Assembly (NCBI GenBank): GCA_018822805.1
Contig: JAHJJU010000057.1
Coordinates: 1-55,862 of the forward strand
DNA: 55,862 nucleotides
From: a bacterium
Lineage (GTDB): Bacteria > Campylobacterota > Campylobacteria > Campylobacterales > Sulfurovaceae
Direction of reading: 5' to 3'
Shown here: positions 1-8,536 of the stretch, in pieces
How positions within the stretch are numbered: the stretch's first letter is position 1
How the letters are laid out: every line of letters starts with the position of its first letter
Notes under the pieces: model-generated
What the model was told of the DNA's origin: nothing
The model's input: only the letters and a program-made list of their open reading frames with translations
Database searches by the model: none
Translations under genes and position numbers: made by a program

Positions 1-173
1 ATAAAAATTGATAAATAATAATATAAAAAAGTAAATTAAAAGAATGTTAATAAGTAAAGATTTCTAATGAGTTGTATTTAGATTAAAGTGTTTGGGTAAA
101 GGAGCTTACGTACAAGTAAGTGACTGCACCCATCACTTGAAGATAGATGCAAATCATTAAAAAGATTTGTTTA

Positions 174-1562
174 TTAAGAGAAAAGCTCTCTCATTGAACC
201 TTCAAACCACTCATGAAGTGCTTTTCCGGTACCTTTTGATCTAAACTTACCGTTTCCATCTGCAGGCTTAGGTACATTTCCGGCTCCGTTAAGAACTCCA
301 CTTGGATCAGCTGAAAATTCATGAGTAACCATAATTGCCTCTTCCGGACTACCACCAACCATTGAATAACATACGTTTGCAGCTTTAGCCGGAAGTCCTT
401 CTTTAGGATCATTTGCCTTACCATTGATCTGTGCAACAATTTGATTGGCTGCTCTTTTTGCACCCCAAATTGCTGTTTGACCACTTGGTGGAATTCCATG
501 TGATACAGCATCACCAATAACATAAACATTTTTATCTGAAGCTGAACGGAATGAATATCCATCCATTAACGCATAACCTGCACCATTGGTTTTAATGTCA
601 GCCATTTTTGTAACCGGTGAACATTTATTGTTTGGAATTAAGTTACATACTTGATACTTTTTAACCACTTTTTTCGCTTCATCTTCATCACCCTCTTCAT
701 AGGTTGCTGCATCCGGGAACTCTAAATAGGTAATCTCTTTTTTAGCTGTATCTACGTCAAGAATTTTTGTAAATCCTTTATACTCAATAATGTCACCAAA
801 AAGATCTGCCCAAGATTCTTGGAATGCTGCACCTTTAGCAAATTTACCACCTCGAGTATCAAGCACAATAACTTTTCCTTTAATACCCTCTTGTTTTATA
901 AAGTTCGCTACCATTGCTGTTCTCTCGTATGGTGCCGGTGGACATCTATATTTACCTGCTGCCGGAGGAACAATAATAACATCACCATCGTCCATATTGT
1001 CAATCTGTCTTTTCAATGCAAGGTGTTCACTTCCTGGCATTAACGCTGCCGGACAAGCTTGAGCTACATTTTGAATTTTTGCAGCATCCCACGTTGGGAA
1101 TTGTGTTTCATAATCATACGCAATACCTGGAGAAAGAACTAAAATATCATAAGCAATTACACCGGCTGTTGTGGTTGTAATGTTTTTTGCTTTTCTATCA
1201 ATTGCAGTTACTTCTGATTGAACAAAACTATAGCCATGCTTCACTGCCGGAGCATAGAAGTCATATGTTAATTTATCAAGAGTTACACTCTCAAGACCAC
1301 CAAGATACAAACTAGAAATAGGACAAGACATAAAAATATCTTTTTTCTCAACAACTGTTACTTCAATACTCTTATCTTGCTTCCGTAGTTCTTTAGCCAT
1401 GGTCAGACCACCCCAACCACCACCAACAATTACAACTGATTTACCACTTGCTTTTTTTGCAACTTCTGCTGCTGATGCTGATGTAGTAACTACTGCAGGG
1501 AGTACTGCAGCAGCTGCTGCAACACCTGCCAATTTAAATAAATCTCTTCTTTCCATACTCAT
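174..1562 (-). CDS. Flavocytochrome c-type sulfide dehydrogenase flavoprotein (FccB/SoxF-like), Tat-exported
   Basis: FAD-dependent periplasmic oxidoreductase, expected to oxidise sulfide to sulfur and pass electrons to a cytochrome c. The 462-residue protein starts with a Tat signal (ERRDLFK at 4-10, Ala-rich h-region, ASAAEVA cleavage area near 30). A Rossmann FAD motif VIVGGGWGG follows at 44-52, then a Cys at 80 in SCPISSLYLGG, and a second FAD-contact segment near 350 (VYVIGDA). The last ~75 residues look like the FCSD flavin-binding tail. ATG at 1562 is preceded by AAAGGA; a second in-frame ATG lies two codons on. No cytochrome subunit (FccA) is adjacent; the nearest partner is the Rieske gene upstream on the same strand. 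Substrate is inferred from family; a related pyridine nucleotide-disulfide oxidoreductase role is possible. Confidence 0.85.
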   Translation of the reverse strand: MSMERRDLFKLAGVAAAAAVLPAVVTTSASAAEVAKKASGKSVVIVGGGWGGLTMAKELRKQDKSIEVTVVEKKDIFMSCPISSLYLGGLESVTLDKLTYDFYAPAVKHGYSFVQSEVTAIDRKAKNITTTTAGVIAYDILVLSPGIAYDYETQFPTWDAAKIQNVAQACPAALMPGSEHLALKRQIDNMDDGDVIIVPPAAGKYRCPPAPYERTAMVANFIKQEGIKGKVIVLDTRGGKFAKGAAFQESWADLFGDIIEYKGFTKILDVDTAKKEITYLEFPDAATYEEGDEDEAKKVVKKYQVCNLIPNNKCSPVTKMADIKTNGAGYALMDGYSFRSASDKNVYVIGDAVSHGIPPSGQTAIWGAKRAANQIVAQINGKANDPKEGLPAKAANVCYSMVGGSPEEAIMVTHEFSADPSGVLNGAGNVPKPADGNGKFRSKGTGKALHEWFEGSMRELFS

Positions 1563-1667
1563 AGTAATTCCTTTGATTTTTTTTGATGTTTGATGATAAC
1601 GCAGATAACTTTAAGTTCAGATAAATTTTATTAAATTTTTATCATTTGTATTTACAAAAAGTTACAA

Positions 1668-1703
1668 TAGTAATTACTTATACCTAAAAATAAGTAATTA
1701 CTA
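1668..1703. terminator. Hairpin between Rieske gene and sulfide dehydrogenase gene
   Basis: Perfect 14-bp inverted repeat (TAGTAATTACTTAT at 1668-1681, complement at 1690-1703) with an 8-nt loop, 14 bases past the Rieske stop codon on the minus strand and followed in that direction by a T-rich run. It probably ends or attenuates the Rieske transcript, so the dehydrogenase may have its own promoter in 1563-1660. A smaller perfect palindrome (1710-1726) surrounds the Rieske stop codon. Confidence 0.5.
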
Positions 1704-1716
1704 ACCGTGGCAATAC

Positions 1717-2445
1717 TTAGTATTGCATAATATCCGTAGAGAAATCTGTAAGTGCTACCACTTTGGTCTCTTCTTTAATAAGTTTTTTAGCTTTACGCTT
1801 ATTTCCATAGAACTTTTTAAATTCACTTTTAAATGAATCTAAATAATCATGGAACTTATTTGGTCCTAATGCACCTACTGCCCACATGTTATCGTCAGCA
1901 TCAATTTCTAGAACAATTTGAGTTAAACCCTCAGTTGCCGGTCCTCCAACTCTTTTTCCACCATCTTTTGGTGTAAATGCTGAGAGGTGAGAAGAACAAA
2001 CAAATACACCGGCTTCTTTATATGCCAATGTTTTTCCACCTCTAGGAAGATACTGGAAAAAACTCGCATCTGGTGTCGGATGCGTCAACTGGTGAGGACA
2101 AATTGCCGAAAATGCAACAATTGAACCATTCTTTCCTACACCACCTTTGAAGATGTACTCCGTTCCATCATCAGCCATTAATCGCACATCTTTTTGAGTC
2201 GCTTCACCTAAATCAACAACGATACATGGTGTTGAAATATAAGGAAAATTAAAAACATAGTTTTCCTCTTTTTTCAATGCACTTGCTTTCAGTGGATTAC
2301 CATCAGCATCTTTGAGTTGAATTTTCTCATATGTCTGATACAATTTCCCATCTTCGGCATACAATCTTTCCGTAATTAATGACGGTGCAATCACAACAGC
2401 TGCTGCTGTTGTTCCTGTTAATTTTAAGAATCCTCTTCTTTCCAT
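1717..2445 (-). CDS. Tat-exported Rieske [2Fe-2S] protein
   Basis: Periplasmic or membrane-tethered Rieske iron-sulfur protein of 242 residues. A Tat signal begins at residue 2 (ERRGFLK) with a hydrophobic stretch to about 22. Cluster ligands are visible as C-P-H at 116-118 and C-S-S-H at 150-153, the usual Rieske boxes. The C-terminal ~50 residues are lysine-rich and lie outside the Rieske fold. No cytochrome b gene is beside it, so it is not obviously part of a bc1 complex. Its position directly upstream of the sulfide dehydrogenase flavoprotein on the same strand suggests a linked periplasmic electron-transfer role, which is inference. Start ATG at 2445 is preceded by AAGGATAATT. Confidence 0.85.
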   Translation of the reverse strand: MERRGFLKLTGTTAAAVVIAPSLITERLYAEDGKLYQTYEKIQLKDADGNPLKASALKKEENYVFNFPYISTPCIVVDLGEATQKDVRLMADDGTEYIFKGGVGKNGSIVAFSAICPHQLTHPTPDASFFQYLPRGGKTLAYKEAGVFVCSSHLSAFTPKDGGKRVGGPATEGLTQIVLEIDADDNMWAVGALGPNKFHDYLDSFKSEFKKFYGNKRKAKKLIKEETKVVALTDFSTDIMQY

Positions 2446-2605
2446 AATTATCCTTTATAGTACTTTCTTGTTTTTCATTATATTAGTTTATAATTAAAGT
2501 ACTCTTTCATATATTTACTTTATTAAAGAATCATTCAATTTTGTGTATTATTTTCGCAAACTAATACTCTTTCGATATACTTCTAAAAAATTATTAGGAT
2601 AAAAT

Positions 2606-2887
2606 ATGTCTGATTTACAAAAATTTCGTTTTATTAACAAAATTGAAGGGTACTCTTTCTTAATTTTACTCTTTATTGCCATGCCTCTTAAATATATGGC
2701 CGGCTTTCCTCTTGCCACTAAAATAGTCGGTATGATTCATGGTATCTTATTTATACTTTTTATTTATCAACTTCTTATAGCCTCTTCTGAAATTCCTTTT
2801 TCTAAAAAAGAGACCTTCATCTTCTTTATAGCGTCCATTCTTCCTTTTGGTAGTTTTTATACAGAAAAAGTTTGTAGCAAAAAATAG
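2606..2887 (+). CDS. DUF3817 family small membrane protein
   Basis: 93-residue integral membrane protein with three predicted membrane segments (about 14-30, 38-58 and 66-82). The N-terminal pattern FRFINKIEGYSFLILL followed by MPLKYMAGFP and VGMIHGILF is typical of DUF3817 proteins, whose function is not known. It stands alone, divergent from the Rieske gene. ATG at 2606 has AGGATAAAAT just upstream. Its C-terminus (EKVCSKK) is short and charged, as usual for the family. Confidence 0.75.
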   Translation: MSDLQKFRFINKIEGYSFLILLFIAMPLKYMAGFPLATKIVGMIHGILFILFIYQLLIASSEIPFSKKETFIFFIASILPFGSFYTEKVCSKK

Positions 2888-2996
2888 TATTTACTTACAT
2901 TAAATACTTAACAACAACCAGTACATATTATTTTTTTATGCACATAAATAACACAAATGCTATGTTGTTATGTTAAAATTTCATTTGAAAAATTTT

Positions 2997-3020
2997 AAAC
3001 CTGAGTTCGAACTCAGGTTT
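2997..3020. promoter_or_regulatory. Perfect 24-bp palindrome upstream of malic enzyme
   Basis: A perfect 24-bp palindrome, each half reading AAACCTGAGTTC from its outer end, lies 13 bases before the malic enzyme GTG and just ahead of its AAGGA ribosome-binding site. It could be an operator or a leader hairpin. The half-sequence recurs at 30989-31002 and, with one change, at 38671-38684. Confidence 0.4.
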
Positions 3021-3033
3021 TAAGGAATACAAA

Positions 3034-4314
3034 GTGGATAAATTCAAAACTGAATGTCTTAACTACCATACTAATGGAAAAACTGCTACTGAAATCACCA
3101 AACCTTGTAAAACACAACAAGAGTTATCCATGGCATACACTCCAGGTGTTGCCTACCCTTGTTTGGAAATTGCTCAAGATCCAACTTTAGCTTATAAATA
3201 CACCAATAAAGGTAACAGTGTTGCTGTTATCTCTAATGGTACTGCCGTTTTAGGTTTAGGTGACATTGGTGGATTGGCAGGGAAACCTGTTATGGAAGGT
3301 AAAGCTGTTCTTTTTAAATCTTTTGCCAACGTCGATGCTGTAGATGTTATTTTAAATATTAAAGATATTGATGCCATAGTCGATACCTGTGCTGCTATTT
3401 CAGATACCTATGGTGGGATCAACTTAGAAGACATTAAAGCACCCGAATGTTTTGAAATAGAACGTAAACTTCAAGAGCGTATCAATATTCCTGTTATGCA
3501 CGATGATCAACATGGTACAGCCATCATTACCTCTGCCGGTCTACTAAATGCCTTAGAACTCTCTGATAAAAAGATTGAAGATATTAAAATTGTTATTGTC
3601 GGTGCCGGTGCAGCCGGTATTGCCTCTGCAAAGATGTATAAAAATCTTGGTGCAACAAACATTGTAATGTTGGATTCAAAAGGGGTCATTCATACAGGTC
3701 GAGATGATTTAAATAACTATAAACAAGAATTTGCTACCCAGACAGAAGATAGAACCCTAACCGATGCTCTAAAAAATGCCGATATGTTACTGGGTCTCTC
3801 AAAAGGAAATACCGTTACTCCAGAGATGGTAAAACCCATGGCACATAACGCCATCATCTTTGCCTGTGCCAATCCAACACCGGAGATTACCCCCGATAGA
3901 GTAGAAAAAGTACGACCGGACATCATTGTAGGAACAGGACGAAGTGACTTCCCTAATCAAGTGAACAATGTTCTAGGTTTCCCTTTCATTTTTAGAGGTG
4001 CCTTAGACTCCGGTGCTAAAAAAATTACAGAAAATATGAAAATGGCAGCAGCAAAAGCTTTAGCAGCCTTAGCCAAAGAACCTGTTCCTTACTACGTTAA
4101 AGCAGCCTATAATGACCCTGATTTAACCTATGGAAAAAAACATATTATCCCTACACCTTTCTCTAAAGAGGCACTGGTTTGGGTTGCATCTGCTGTTGCT
4201 GAAGCTGCTTACCATGATGGTGTAACCGATATGAAAGAGTGTAATGTAAAGGACTACAGAGCAAGACTACGTAAAATGATTTATGTAGATAGTCATGAAA
4301 ATGTTCATCTGTAA
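3034..4314 (+). CDS. NAD(P)-dependent malic enzyme (short form)
   Basis: Oxidative decarboxylation of malate to pyruvate and CO2 with NAD(P), in the cytoplasm. The 426-residue protein has the N-terminal malic domain ([15 protein letters not shown] near 32-46, MHDDQHGTA near 154-162) and a Rossmann NAD domain ([16 protein letters not shown] near 187-202). It lacks the C-terminal phosphotransacetylase-like domain of long MaeB proteins, so it is the short bacterial form. The start is GTG at 3034, supported by TAAGGA 9-10 bases upstream. A perfect palindrome lies before the start and a strong hairpin follows the stop. NAD versus NADP preference cannot be read from the sequence by eye. Confidence 0.9.
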   Translation: MDKFKTECLNYHTNGKTATEITKPCKTQQELSMAYTPGVAYPCLEIAQDPTLAYKYTNKGNSVAVISNGTAVLGLGDIGGLAGKPVMEGKAVLFKSFANVDAVDVILNIKDIDAIVDTCAAISDTYGGINLEDIKAPECFEIERKLQERINIPVMHDDQHGTAIITSAGLLNALELSDKKIEDIKIVIVGAGAAGIASAKMYKNLGATNIVMLDSKGVIHTGRDDLNNYKQEFATQTEDRTLTDALKNADMLLGLSKGNTVTPEMVKPMAHNAIIFACANPTPEITPDRVEKVRPDIIVGTGRSDFPNQVNNVLGFPFIFRGALDSGAKKITENMKMAAAKALAALAKEPVPYYVKAAYNDPDLTYGKKHIIPTPFSKEALVWVASAVAEAAYHDGVTDMKECNVKDYRARLRKMIYVDSHENVHL

Positions 4315-4322
4315 AAGATAGG

Positions 4323-4348
4323 TAAGGGTGCAATTTATTGCACCCTTA
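4323..4348. terminator. Hairpin after malic enzyme gene (GGTGCAA...TTGCACC family)
   Basis: Perfect 11-bp inverted repeat TAAGGGTGCAA / TTGCACCCTTA with loop TTTA, beginning 8 bases after the malic enzyme stop codon. A T-run does not follow at once, so it may be a 3'-end stabilising hairpin or a repeat element as much as a classical terminator. Confidence 0.5.
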
Positions 4349-4372
4349 TCAAAGAATAAAAAATATTTTTCC

Positions 4373-4392
4373 GGTGCAATAAATTGACACCC
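4373..4392. repeat. Second, imperfect copy of the GGTGCAAT palindrome
   Basis: GGTGCAAT-AA-ATTGACACC repeats the core of the preceding hairpin with one inserted A in the right arm, 25 bases further on and 22 bases before the pgeF start codon. Confidence 0.45.
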
Positions 4393-4414
4393 TACAGCCA
4401 CACAAAGAGATCAA

Positions 4415-5167
4415 ATGAAAAAAACTCATGCCTTCAAAAATCTATCAAATTATAAAAACTGTACCCATCTCATTACAAAAAAAGATTCTACGCAACCGTA
4501 TCACTTCTCTCTAGCCCTCCATACCAATGAAGAGCCAAACAGTATCATTAAAAACCGAAGCACCCTCAAGCAATTTTTTGGGACTATGAAATTCATCACT
4601 GCAAATCAAACCCACAGTGACAACATAAGCGTTATAAACCAAAATCATGAACAAGGTTGGAACAACCTAGAAGATGCCATAGAAAATTGTGATGCCCTCA
4701 TAAGCAATCAAAAAAATATTATGCTCACCATTCTAACTGCTGACTGTGTTCCCATTTTACTTTTTGACCCACAACAACAAGTGATAGCAGCCATTCATGC
4801 AGGATGGAAAGGAACCAAGCTGGCCATTGCTTTTAAAACCGTAAAAAAAATGCAAGCAGCGTTCAATTGTAATCCCAAAGATATTCTGGCAGGAATTGCC
4901 CCTAGCATCGGAAAATGCTGTTATGAAGTTGATTGGAATGTGGCACAACATTTTGAACATATTGAAAATGCTTATGACAACAAAGGTGAAAAACAGATGT
5001 TGGATCTACCTCATATCAATAAAATACAACTCCTCAATGCCGGTTTACCAACGGAAAATATAGAGATGTCCAATATCTGTACAGCGTGTGAAGTAGATGA
5101 TTATTTTTCATATAGAAAAGAGAGTGGATGCAGTGGACGGTTTATGAGTATGATTGGATTGTTGTAG
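4415..5167 (+). CDS. pgeF: Peptidoglycan editing factor PgeF / laccase-domain protein (YfiH family)
   Basis: Cytoplasmic Cu-oxidase_4 (DUF152) family protein, 250 residues. Members have been reported as purine nucleoside phosphorylase/polyphenol oxidase-like enzymes and as peptidoglycan editing factors that remove mis-incorporated amino acids from precursors. The metal-binding triad is visible: His67 in NQTHSDN, Cys111 in TADCVP and His128 in AIHAGWKG. GIAPSIGKCCYEV follows near 165-177. ATG at 4415 has a purine-rich AAAGAGAT upstream. It stands as a single gene between the malic enzyme and a convergent rhodanese-like gene; the stop codon sits inside the 16-bp repeat at 5164-5179. Confidence 0.88.
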   Translation: MKKTHAFKNLSNYKNCTHLITKKDSTQPYHFSLALHTNEEPNSIIKNRSTLKQFFGTMKFITANQTHSDNISVINQNHEQGWNNLEDAIENCDALISNQKNIMLTILTADCVPILLFDPQQQVIAAIHAGWKGTKLAIAFKTVKKMQAAFNCNPKDILAGIAPSIGKCCYEVDWNVAQHFEHIENAYDNKGEKQMLDLPHINKIQLLNAGLPTENIEMSNICTACEVDDYFSYRKESGCSGRFMSMIGLL

Positions 5168-5179
5168 GTTCGATTTTAT
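5164..5179. repeat. 16-bp inverted repeat, left copy
   Basis: GTAGGTTCGATTTTAT, overlapping the pgeF stop codon and the end of the rhodanese-like gene. Its exact reverse complement is at 5874-5889, so the pair encloses the rhodanese-like and parvulin genes. The left copy continues as an imperfect palindrome (GGTTCGAT...ATTGTACC to 5185). Confidence 0.55.
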
Positions 5180-5565
5180 TGTACCTCATGCCCGGCACGA
5201 ATCCAAAAAACAACGCCACCTTTAAGGTGTAAAACTTTAAACCCACGTTTGGATAAAATTCGAGAGGCTTCTACACTTCTCTCTCCTCGTTCTGAATAGA
5301 CCAAGAGTTTTTTATCTTCAAGTTTTTTGCTTACTACCATATCCATAGGAATGTGAATAGCCCCTTTAATATGGTCTTTAGTAAACTCTTTTAATGAGCG
5401 AACATCAATGACACTAATGTTTTTATCATTTTCTAATAATTCATAAGCTTCTTGGGGAGAGAGATTCTCAAAATCACTCAATATCCACCCTTTAAAATAG
5501 GCGAAATACCCAAGTAAACCTGCCATCATCAGCCAGCTGAAAATGTTTAAATGTTTATCGTTCAA
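5176..5565 (-). CDS. Membrane-anchored rhodanese-like domain protein lacking the catalytic Cys
   Basis: 129 residues: an N-terminal membrane segment (about 9-30) followed by a single rhodanese-like domain (NLSPQEAYELLE, ISVIDVRS, HIKGAIHIP). The active-site loop reads LLVYSERGERS, so the position of the persulfide-forming Cys is Ser (codon TCA). The fold is otherwise intact (GGVVFWIRAGHEV at the end). The protein is therefore unlikely to act as a sulfurtransferase and may bind a ligand or partner instead. The start is probably TTG at 5565, three bases after the parvulin stop codon, with no clear ribosome-binding site, which suggests translation coupled to the upstream gene. Internal ATGs inside the membrane segment are alternatives. 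Confidence 0.75.
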   Translation of the reverse strand: MNDKHLNIFSWLMMAGLLGYFAYFKGWILSDFENLSPQEAYELLENDKNISVIDVRSLKEFTKDHIKGAIHIPMDMVVSKKLEDKKLLVYSERGERSVEASRILSKRGFKVLHLKGGVVFWIRAGHEVQ

Positions 5566-5568
5566 GGA

Positions 5569-5847
5569 TTAAGCACGTCCTGTAATTAACAATAAGTGGT
5601 ATCCAAACTGAGTCTGAACCGGGCCATGAACCACACCTACCTCATCGTTAAAAACCACTTTGTCAAACTCCGAAACCATTTGACCTTGACCAAATCTTCC
5701 TAAATCACCACCTTTAACACCTGATGGACACAGAGACATATCTCTTGCAACCTCTTCAAAAGTTGTCTCCTTTGCTTCTATTTTTGCTTTTAACTCTTTA
5801 CAAAGTGCCTCATCGTTTACCAATATGTGTTTTGCTGTTGCTGTCAT
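5569..5847 (-). CDS. Parvulin-type peptidyl-prolyl cis-trans isomerase
   Basis: Single-domain parvulin of 92 residues, without a signal peptide, so probably cytoplasmic like E. coli PpiC. Family motifs are clear: AKHILV at 5-10, FEEVARDMSLCPSG near 30-43, GGDLGRFGQGQMV near 46-58, and FGYHLLLI near the end. It isomerises Xaa-Pro bonds and assists protein folding. ATG at 5847 is preceded by AAAGGAAAAC. It is followed after 3 bases by the rhodanese-like gene, forming a two-gene unit enclosed by a 16-bp inverted repeat. Confidence 0.9.
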   Translation of the reverse strand: MTATAKHILVNDEALCKELKAKIEAKETTFEEVARDMSLCPSGVKGGDLGRFGQGQMVSEFDKVVFNDEVGVVHGPVQTQFGYHLLLITGRA

Positions 5848-5869
5848 TGTTTTCCTTTTGTTAAAAATA

Positions 5870-5889
5870 TTCGATAAAATCGAACCTAC
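5870..5889. repeat. 16-bp inverted repeat, right copy, with local hairpin
   Basis: 5874-5889 is the reverse complement of 5164-5179. TTCGAT-AAA-ATCGAA at 5870-5884 is itself a perfect small hairpin. It lies between the parvulin start and the stop of the PP-loop gene, so it could also end the PP-loop transcript. Confidence 0.5.
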
Positions 5890-6869
5890 GCGTTAAAGAA
5901 ATAGGCTTGTGCTTCTTGTTTTGTAGAGAATGGTGAAACAGATAACGTCTCTTCACCTACCATTACATCATAACGTTCATCGGCTGAACTTTTTGCATAA
6001 GTTATCGCCAATTTAGCTGCCAAAGCTTTGTCTTGGGCTGTTGCTTCTGCATCTATAACAGAATAAGGCCCAGCTACAGGCAGTTTAACTACCACATATT
6101 TGTCACTCTCTACACGTTGTAGACCTTCATTATCCTCTTTATTTCGTCCTACAACCAGTTTTGCACCGTCAGGTAGTCTAAAGTGTCGTCCAAATTTAAG
6201 TAGCTCAATATCAGGGATTTCAAAAGTATCATGTGCAATAAACTCACGAATACGATCAGAGTAATGTGCTTCGGTAAGCAGACATCCACCACCCGGGCTT
6301 TCATACTCTTCCCAACCATATTCATCGACCAGTGCAAGTTGTCTTTCACGGCTTCGACCTGAAATATCAAGCAGTTTTTCTCTGTCAACCCACCCTTCTA
6401 TCTCAGGTGTGGTCGGTTCAAGCAGTTTGGCACAAAGTGGTCGTAAAATCAATTTATCCTCTTTGTCTTCAGCCAAATTACTTACCTGCTTTAAGGCATC
6501 ACTTCGTTGACTCATGGGACGCTGTCCTAAAACTTCACCCGTTACCACAAACGATGCACCAAGCTCTTTCATGACCCCTTTAGCCACACGAAACATGTAC
6601 CCATGACAATCAATACAAGGATTAAAGTTTTTACCATAGCCATACTTCGGATCAAAAAGAATCTTCTGCAAATACTCTTCCCGTACATCTATTACTTTAA
6701 AATCAGCACCGGCTTGTTTGGCACGCTCTTCTAAAATATCACTTACATCTTTGGTTCCACCAAAACCCGTTTTTATGTGCACGGCTGTCACATCAATGCC
6801 TTGGTCTACCATCAGCTTGATAGCAATCATGCTATCAAGCCCTCCACTAAATAGTGATACTGCTTTCAT
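5886..6869 (-). CDS. PP-loop ATPase, tRNA thiolation-like (MnmA/ThiI-related)
   Basis: 327-residue cytoplasmic protein with an N-terminal PP-loop ATP pyrophosphatase motif (SGGLDS at 8-13). A C-x2-C pair follows (NPCIDCHGYMF near 83-93), then TGEVLGQRPMSQR near 110-122 and a conserved GGGCLLT near 194-200. The C-terminal third resembles the DUF814/NFACT-R-like module found fused to such enzymes in Campylobacterota. By family it should adenylate a tRNA uridine for sulfur transfer; the exact modified base is not known to me. ATG at 6869 follows AAAGGAG, 12 bases after the dnaG stop codon, so it probably shares the dnaG transcript. Confidence 0.7.
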   Translation of the reverse strand: MKAVSLFSGGLDSMIAIKLMVDQGIDVTAVHIKTGFGGTKDVSDILEERAKQAGADFKVIDVREEYLQKILFDPKYGYGKNFNPCIDCHGYMFRVAKGVMKELGASFVVTGEVLGQRPMSQRSDALKQVSNLAEDKEDKLILRPLCAKLLEPTTPEIEGWVDREKLLDISGRSRERQLALVDEYGWEEYESPGGGCLLTEAHYSDRIREFIAHDTFEIPDIELLKFGRHFRLPDGAKLVVGRNKEDNEGLQRVESDKYVVVKLPVAGPYSVIDAEATAQDKALAAKLAITYAKSSADERYDVMVGEETLSVSPFSTKQEAQAYFFNA

Positions 6870-6884
6870 TGAATCTATTCTCCT

Positions 6885-8531
6885 TTAAAACTTATACGTT
6901 ACCAACTCACCACGTTTTAATTTCGGCATTATATCTATTTTTATTTTACGAATCAAAAAACTCTTTTTTGTCAAAGAAATAGAGGCATCCACCGTTATAT
7001 TCTTCAACTCTAGCGTATAGTACCGAAATAGAAAAGAGGTCAAAGCTTTAGTTAACTCTTGCTCATCCATTACTTTAATGTTCTCATCCAACATTAGTCC
7101 TGTTAGTTGAGAACTCTCTTCGCCTTTTATCACAGCGTCGAGCAGGGAAGCATAATTCCCAAACATAGATGGCTCTATAACATTTGAAACCTTGTCCACA
7201 AATGCCCTATTTTCTAACAATGTTTTAACAATACTCAATTGCCCCACATCATCCCGTGTCGATGCAAAACGGGCTTTGGTATTTTCTAACTTGGCATTGC
7301 TACCAAACAGAGCAGGCACAACACCTAAAACCGTTGATGCATGGGCTACATACGCTTCTCGGACAATAGGGCTTAGATTATCCAAATACTGTTTTACCGT
7401 TCCAAAAGCTGCTTCTTTATCACGAGGGTTATGTAAATCATAACTCTTGGCCGTCATCTCAATCACAAAAGGAATCAACGCCTGACCGGACCTTAGTAAA
7501 TTTGCAACTTTCTGTACTTGTCCCATCGCAATCATATCGGCCGGGTCATTACCATCAGGAAAAAGCACCACAGAGCCATCAAAACCACCTTTGGTTAACA
7601 TGGTAGCAGCTTTCAAGGCAGCTGCAACCCCTGCTTTATCCCCATCATACGCTAGAACAATATGAGGTTCCCCTTTTCTAAGTATAGGCAGATGCTCTTC
7701 GGTTAATGCCGTCCCCAATGTTGCAACAGCCTCTTTAAATCCAGTCTGATGAAACATAATAACATCCAAATATCCCTCACATACGATGAGTTTTTTATTT
7801 CGATAAATCGACTCTTTTGCTTTGGCATAACCATAAAGAAGTTGAGATTTGTTAAAAAGTTTGGTTTGAGGAGAGTTAATATACTTGGCAGGGTGATTGC
7901 TAATGGTACGTCCACCAAACCCCACAATCGCTCCTGATGCAGAGTAGATAGGAAAAGTAATACGCTCCGTCAACCGTGCATAAAACCCACCACTTTCACG
8001 TTGGTCAATAATTCCGGCTTCTTGTGCTTTGGGCAACGGTAAAAAAGTGGCTTTTAAAAAATTTATCAGTTCATGAGATGCCCCAACATACCCTATACCA
8101 AAAGTCTCTATGGATTGCTGAGTAATTCCCCGATCATGTAAATATTTTTTTGCAACCGTTACTGCATCAAGATTTTTACTGTACCAGTTTTGTACCTGTT
8201 CTAAAACCCTTCGACTTTCGCTGTTGTCATTGGTTCCTTGTGCGTATGCTAAGGAGAAATTCATCATAGAAGCTATTTTTTCTAGTGATTCAGGATAGTT
8301 TATTTTCTCATATTCCATCACAAATTTTATGGCATCGCCACCCACACCACAGCCAAAACAGTGATAAATCTGCTTAGAAGGACTAATCACAAAACTAGGT
8401 GTTTTCTCACCATGAAAAGGGCAATTGGCTTTAAAATTGGCTCCTGCTTTTTTTACCTCTATATAATTGGAGATAATATCCACAATATCCATGTTGTTTT
8501 TTAAGTTTTCTACCGATGTGTTATCTATCAT
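6885..8531 (-). CDS. dnaG: DNA primase DnaG
   Basis: Replicative primase, 548 residues, synthesising RNA primers at the fork with DnaB helicase. The N-terminal CHC2 zinc-binding domain has Cys37, His40, Cys58 and Cys61. The catalytic core follows (FGIGYVGAS, RITFPIYSASGAIVGFGGR) with the TOPRIM domain (LIVCEGYLDVIMFHQ near 248-262, AYDGDKAG near 294-301). The C-terminal helicase-interaction part is present and diverged. The start at ATG 8531 matches the usual length ahead of DIVDII. No ribosome-binding site is seen, and an extended -10 (TGATATAAT) lies only 5 bases upstream, so the message may be leaderless. The PP-loop gene follows closely. Confidence 0.96.
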   Translation of the reverse strand: MIDNTSVENLKNNMDIVDIISNYIEVKKAGANFKANCPFHGEKTPSFVISPSKQIYHCFGCGVGGDAIKFVMEYEKINYPESLEKIASMMNFSLAYAQGTNDNSESRRVLEQVQNWYSKNLDAVTVAKKYLHDRGITQQSIETFGIGYVGASHELINFLKATFLPLPKAQEAGIIDQRESGGFYARLTERITFPIYSASGAIVGFGGRTISNHPAKYINSPQTKLFNKSQLLYGYAKAKESIYRNKKLIVCEGYLDVIMFHQTGFKEAVATLGTALTEEHLPILRKGEPHIVLAYDGDKAGVAAALKAATMLTKGGFDGSVVLFPDGNDPADMIAMGQVQKVANLLRSGQALIPFVIEMTAKSYDLHNPRDKEAAFGTVKQYLDNLSPIVREAYVAHASTVLGVVPALFGSNAKLENTKARFASTRDDVGQLSIVKTLLENRAFVDKVSNVIEPSMFGNYASLLDAVIKGEESSQLTGLMLDENIKVMDEQELTKALTSFLFRYYTLELKNITVDASISLTKKSFLIRKIKIDIMPKLKRGELVTYKF

Positions 8532-8536
8532 GGGGT

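Noticed and set aside
62-147. Short plus-strand frame ending near base 158 (…HHLKIDANH) in the left-end leader
   Set aside because: Only about 27 codons, no convincing start or family match; treated as noncoding.
2997-3020. GAGTTCGAACTC-like sequence as a possible tRNA T-arm
   Set aside because: It is a perfect palindrome with no acceptor, D or anticodon stem around it; no tRNA gene is seen in the window.
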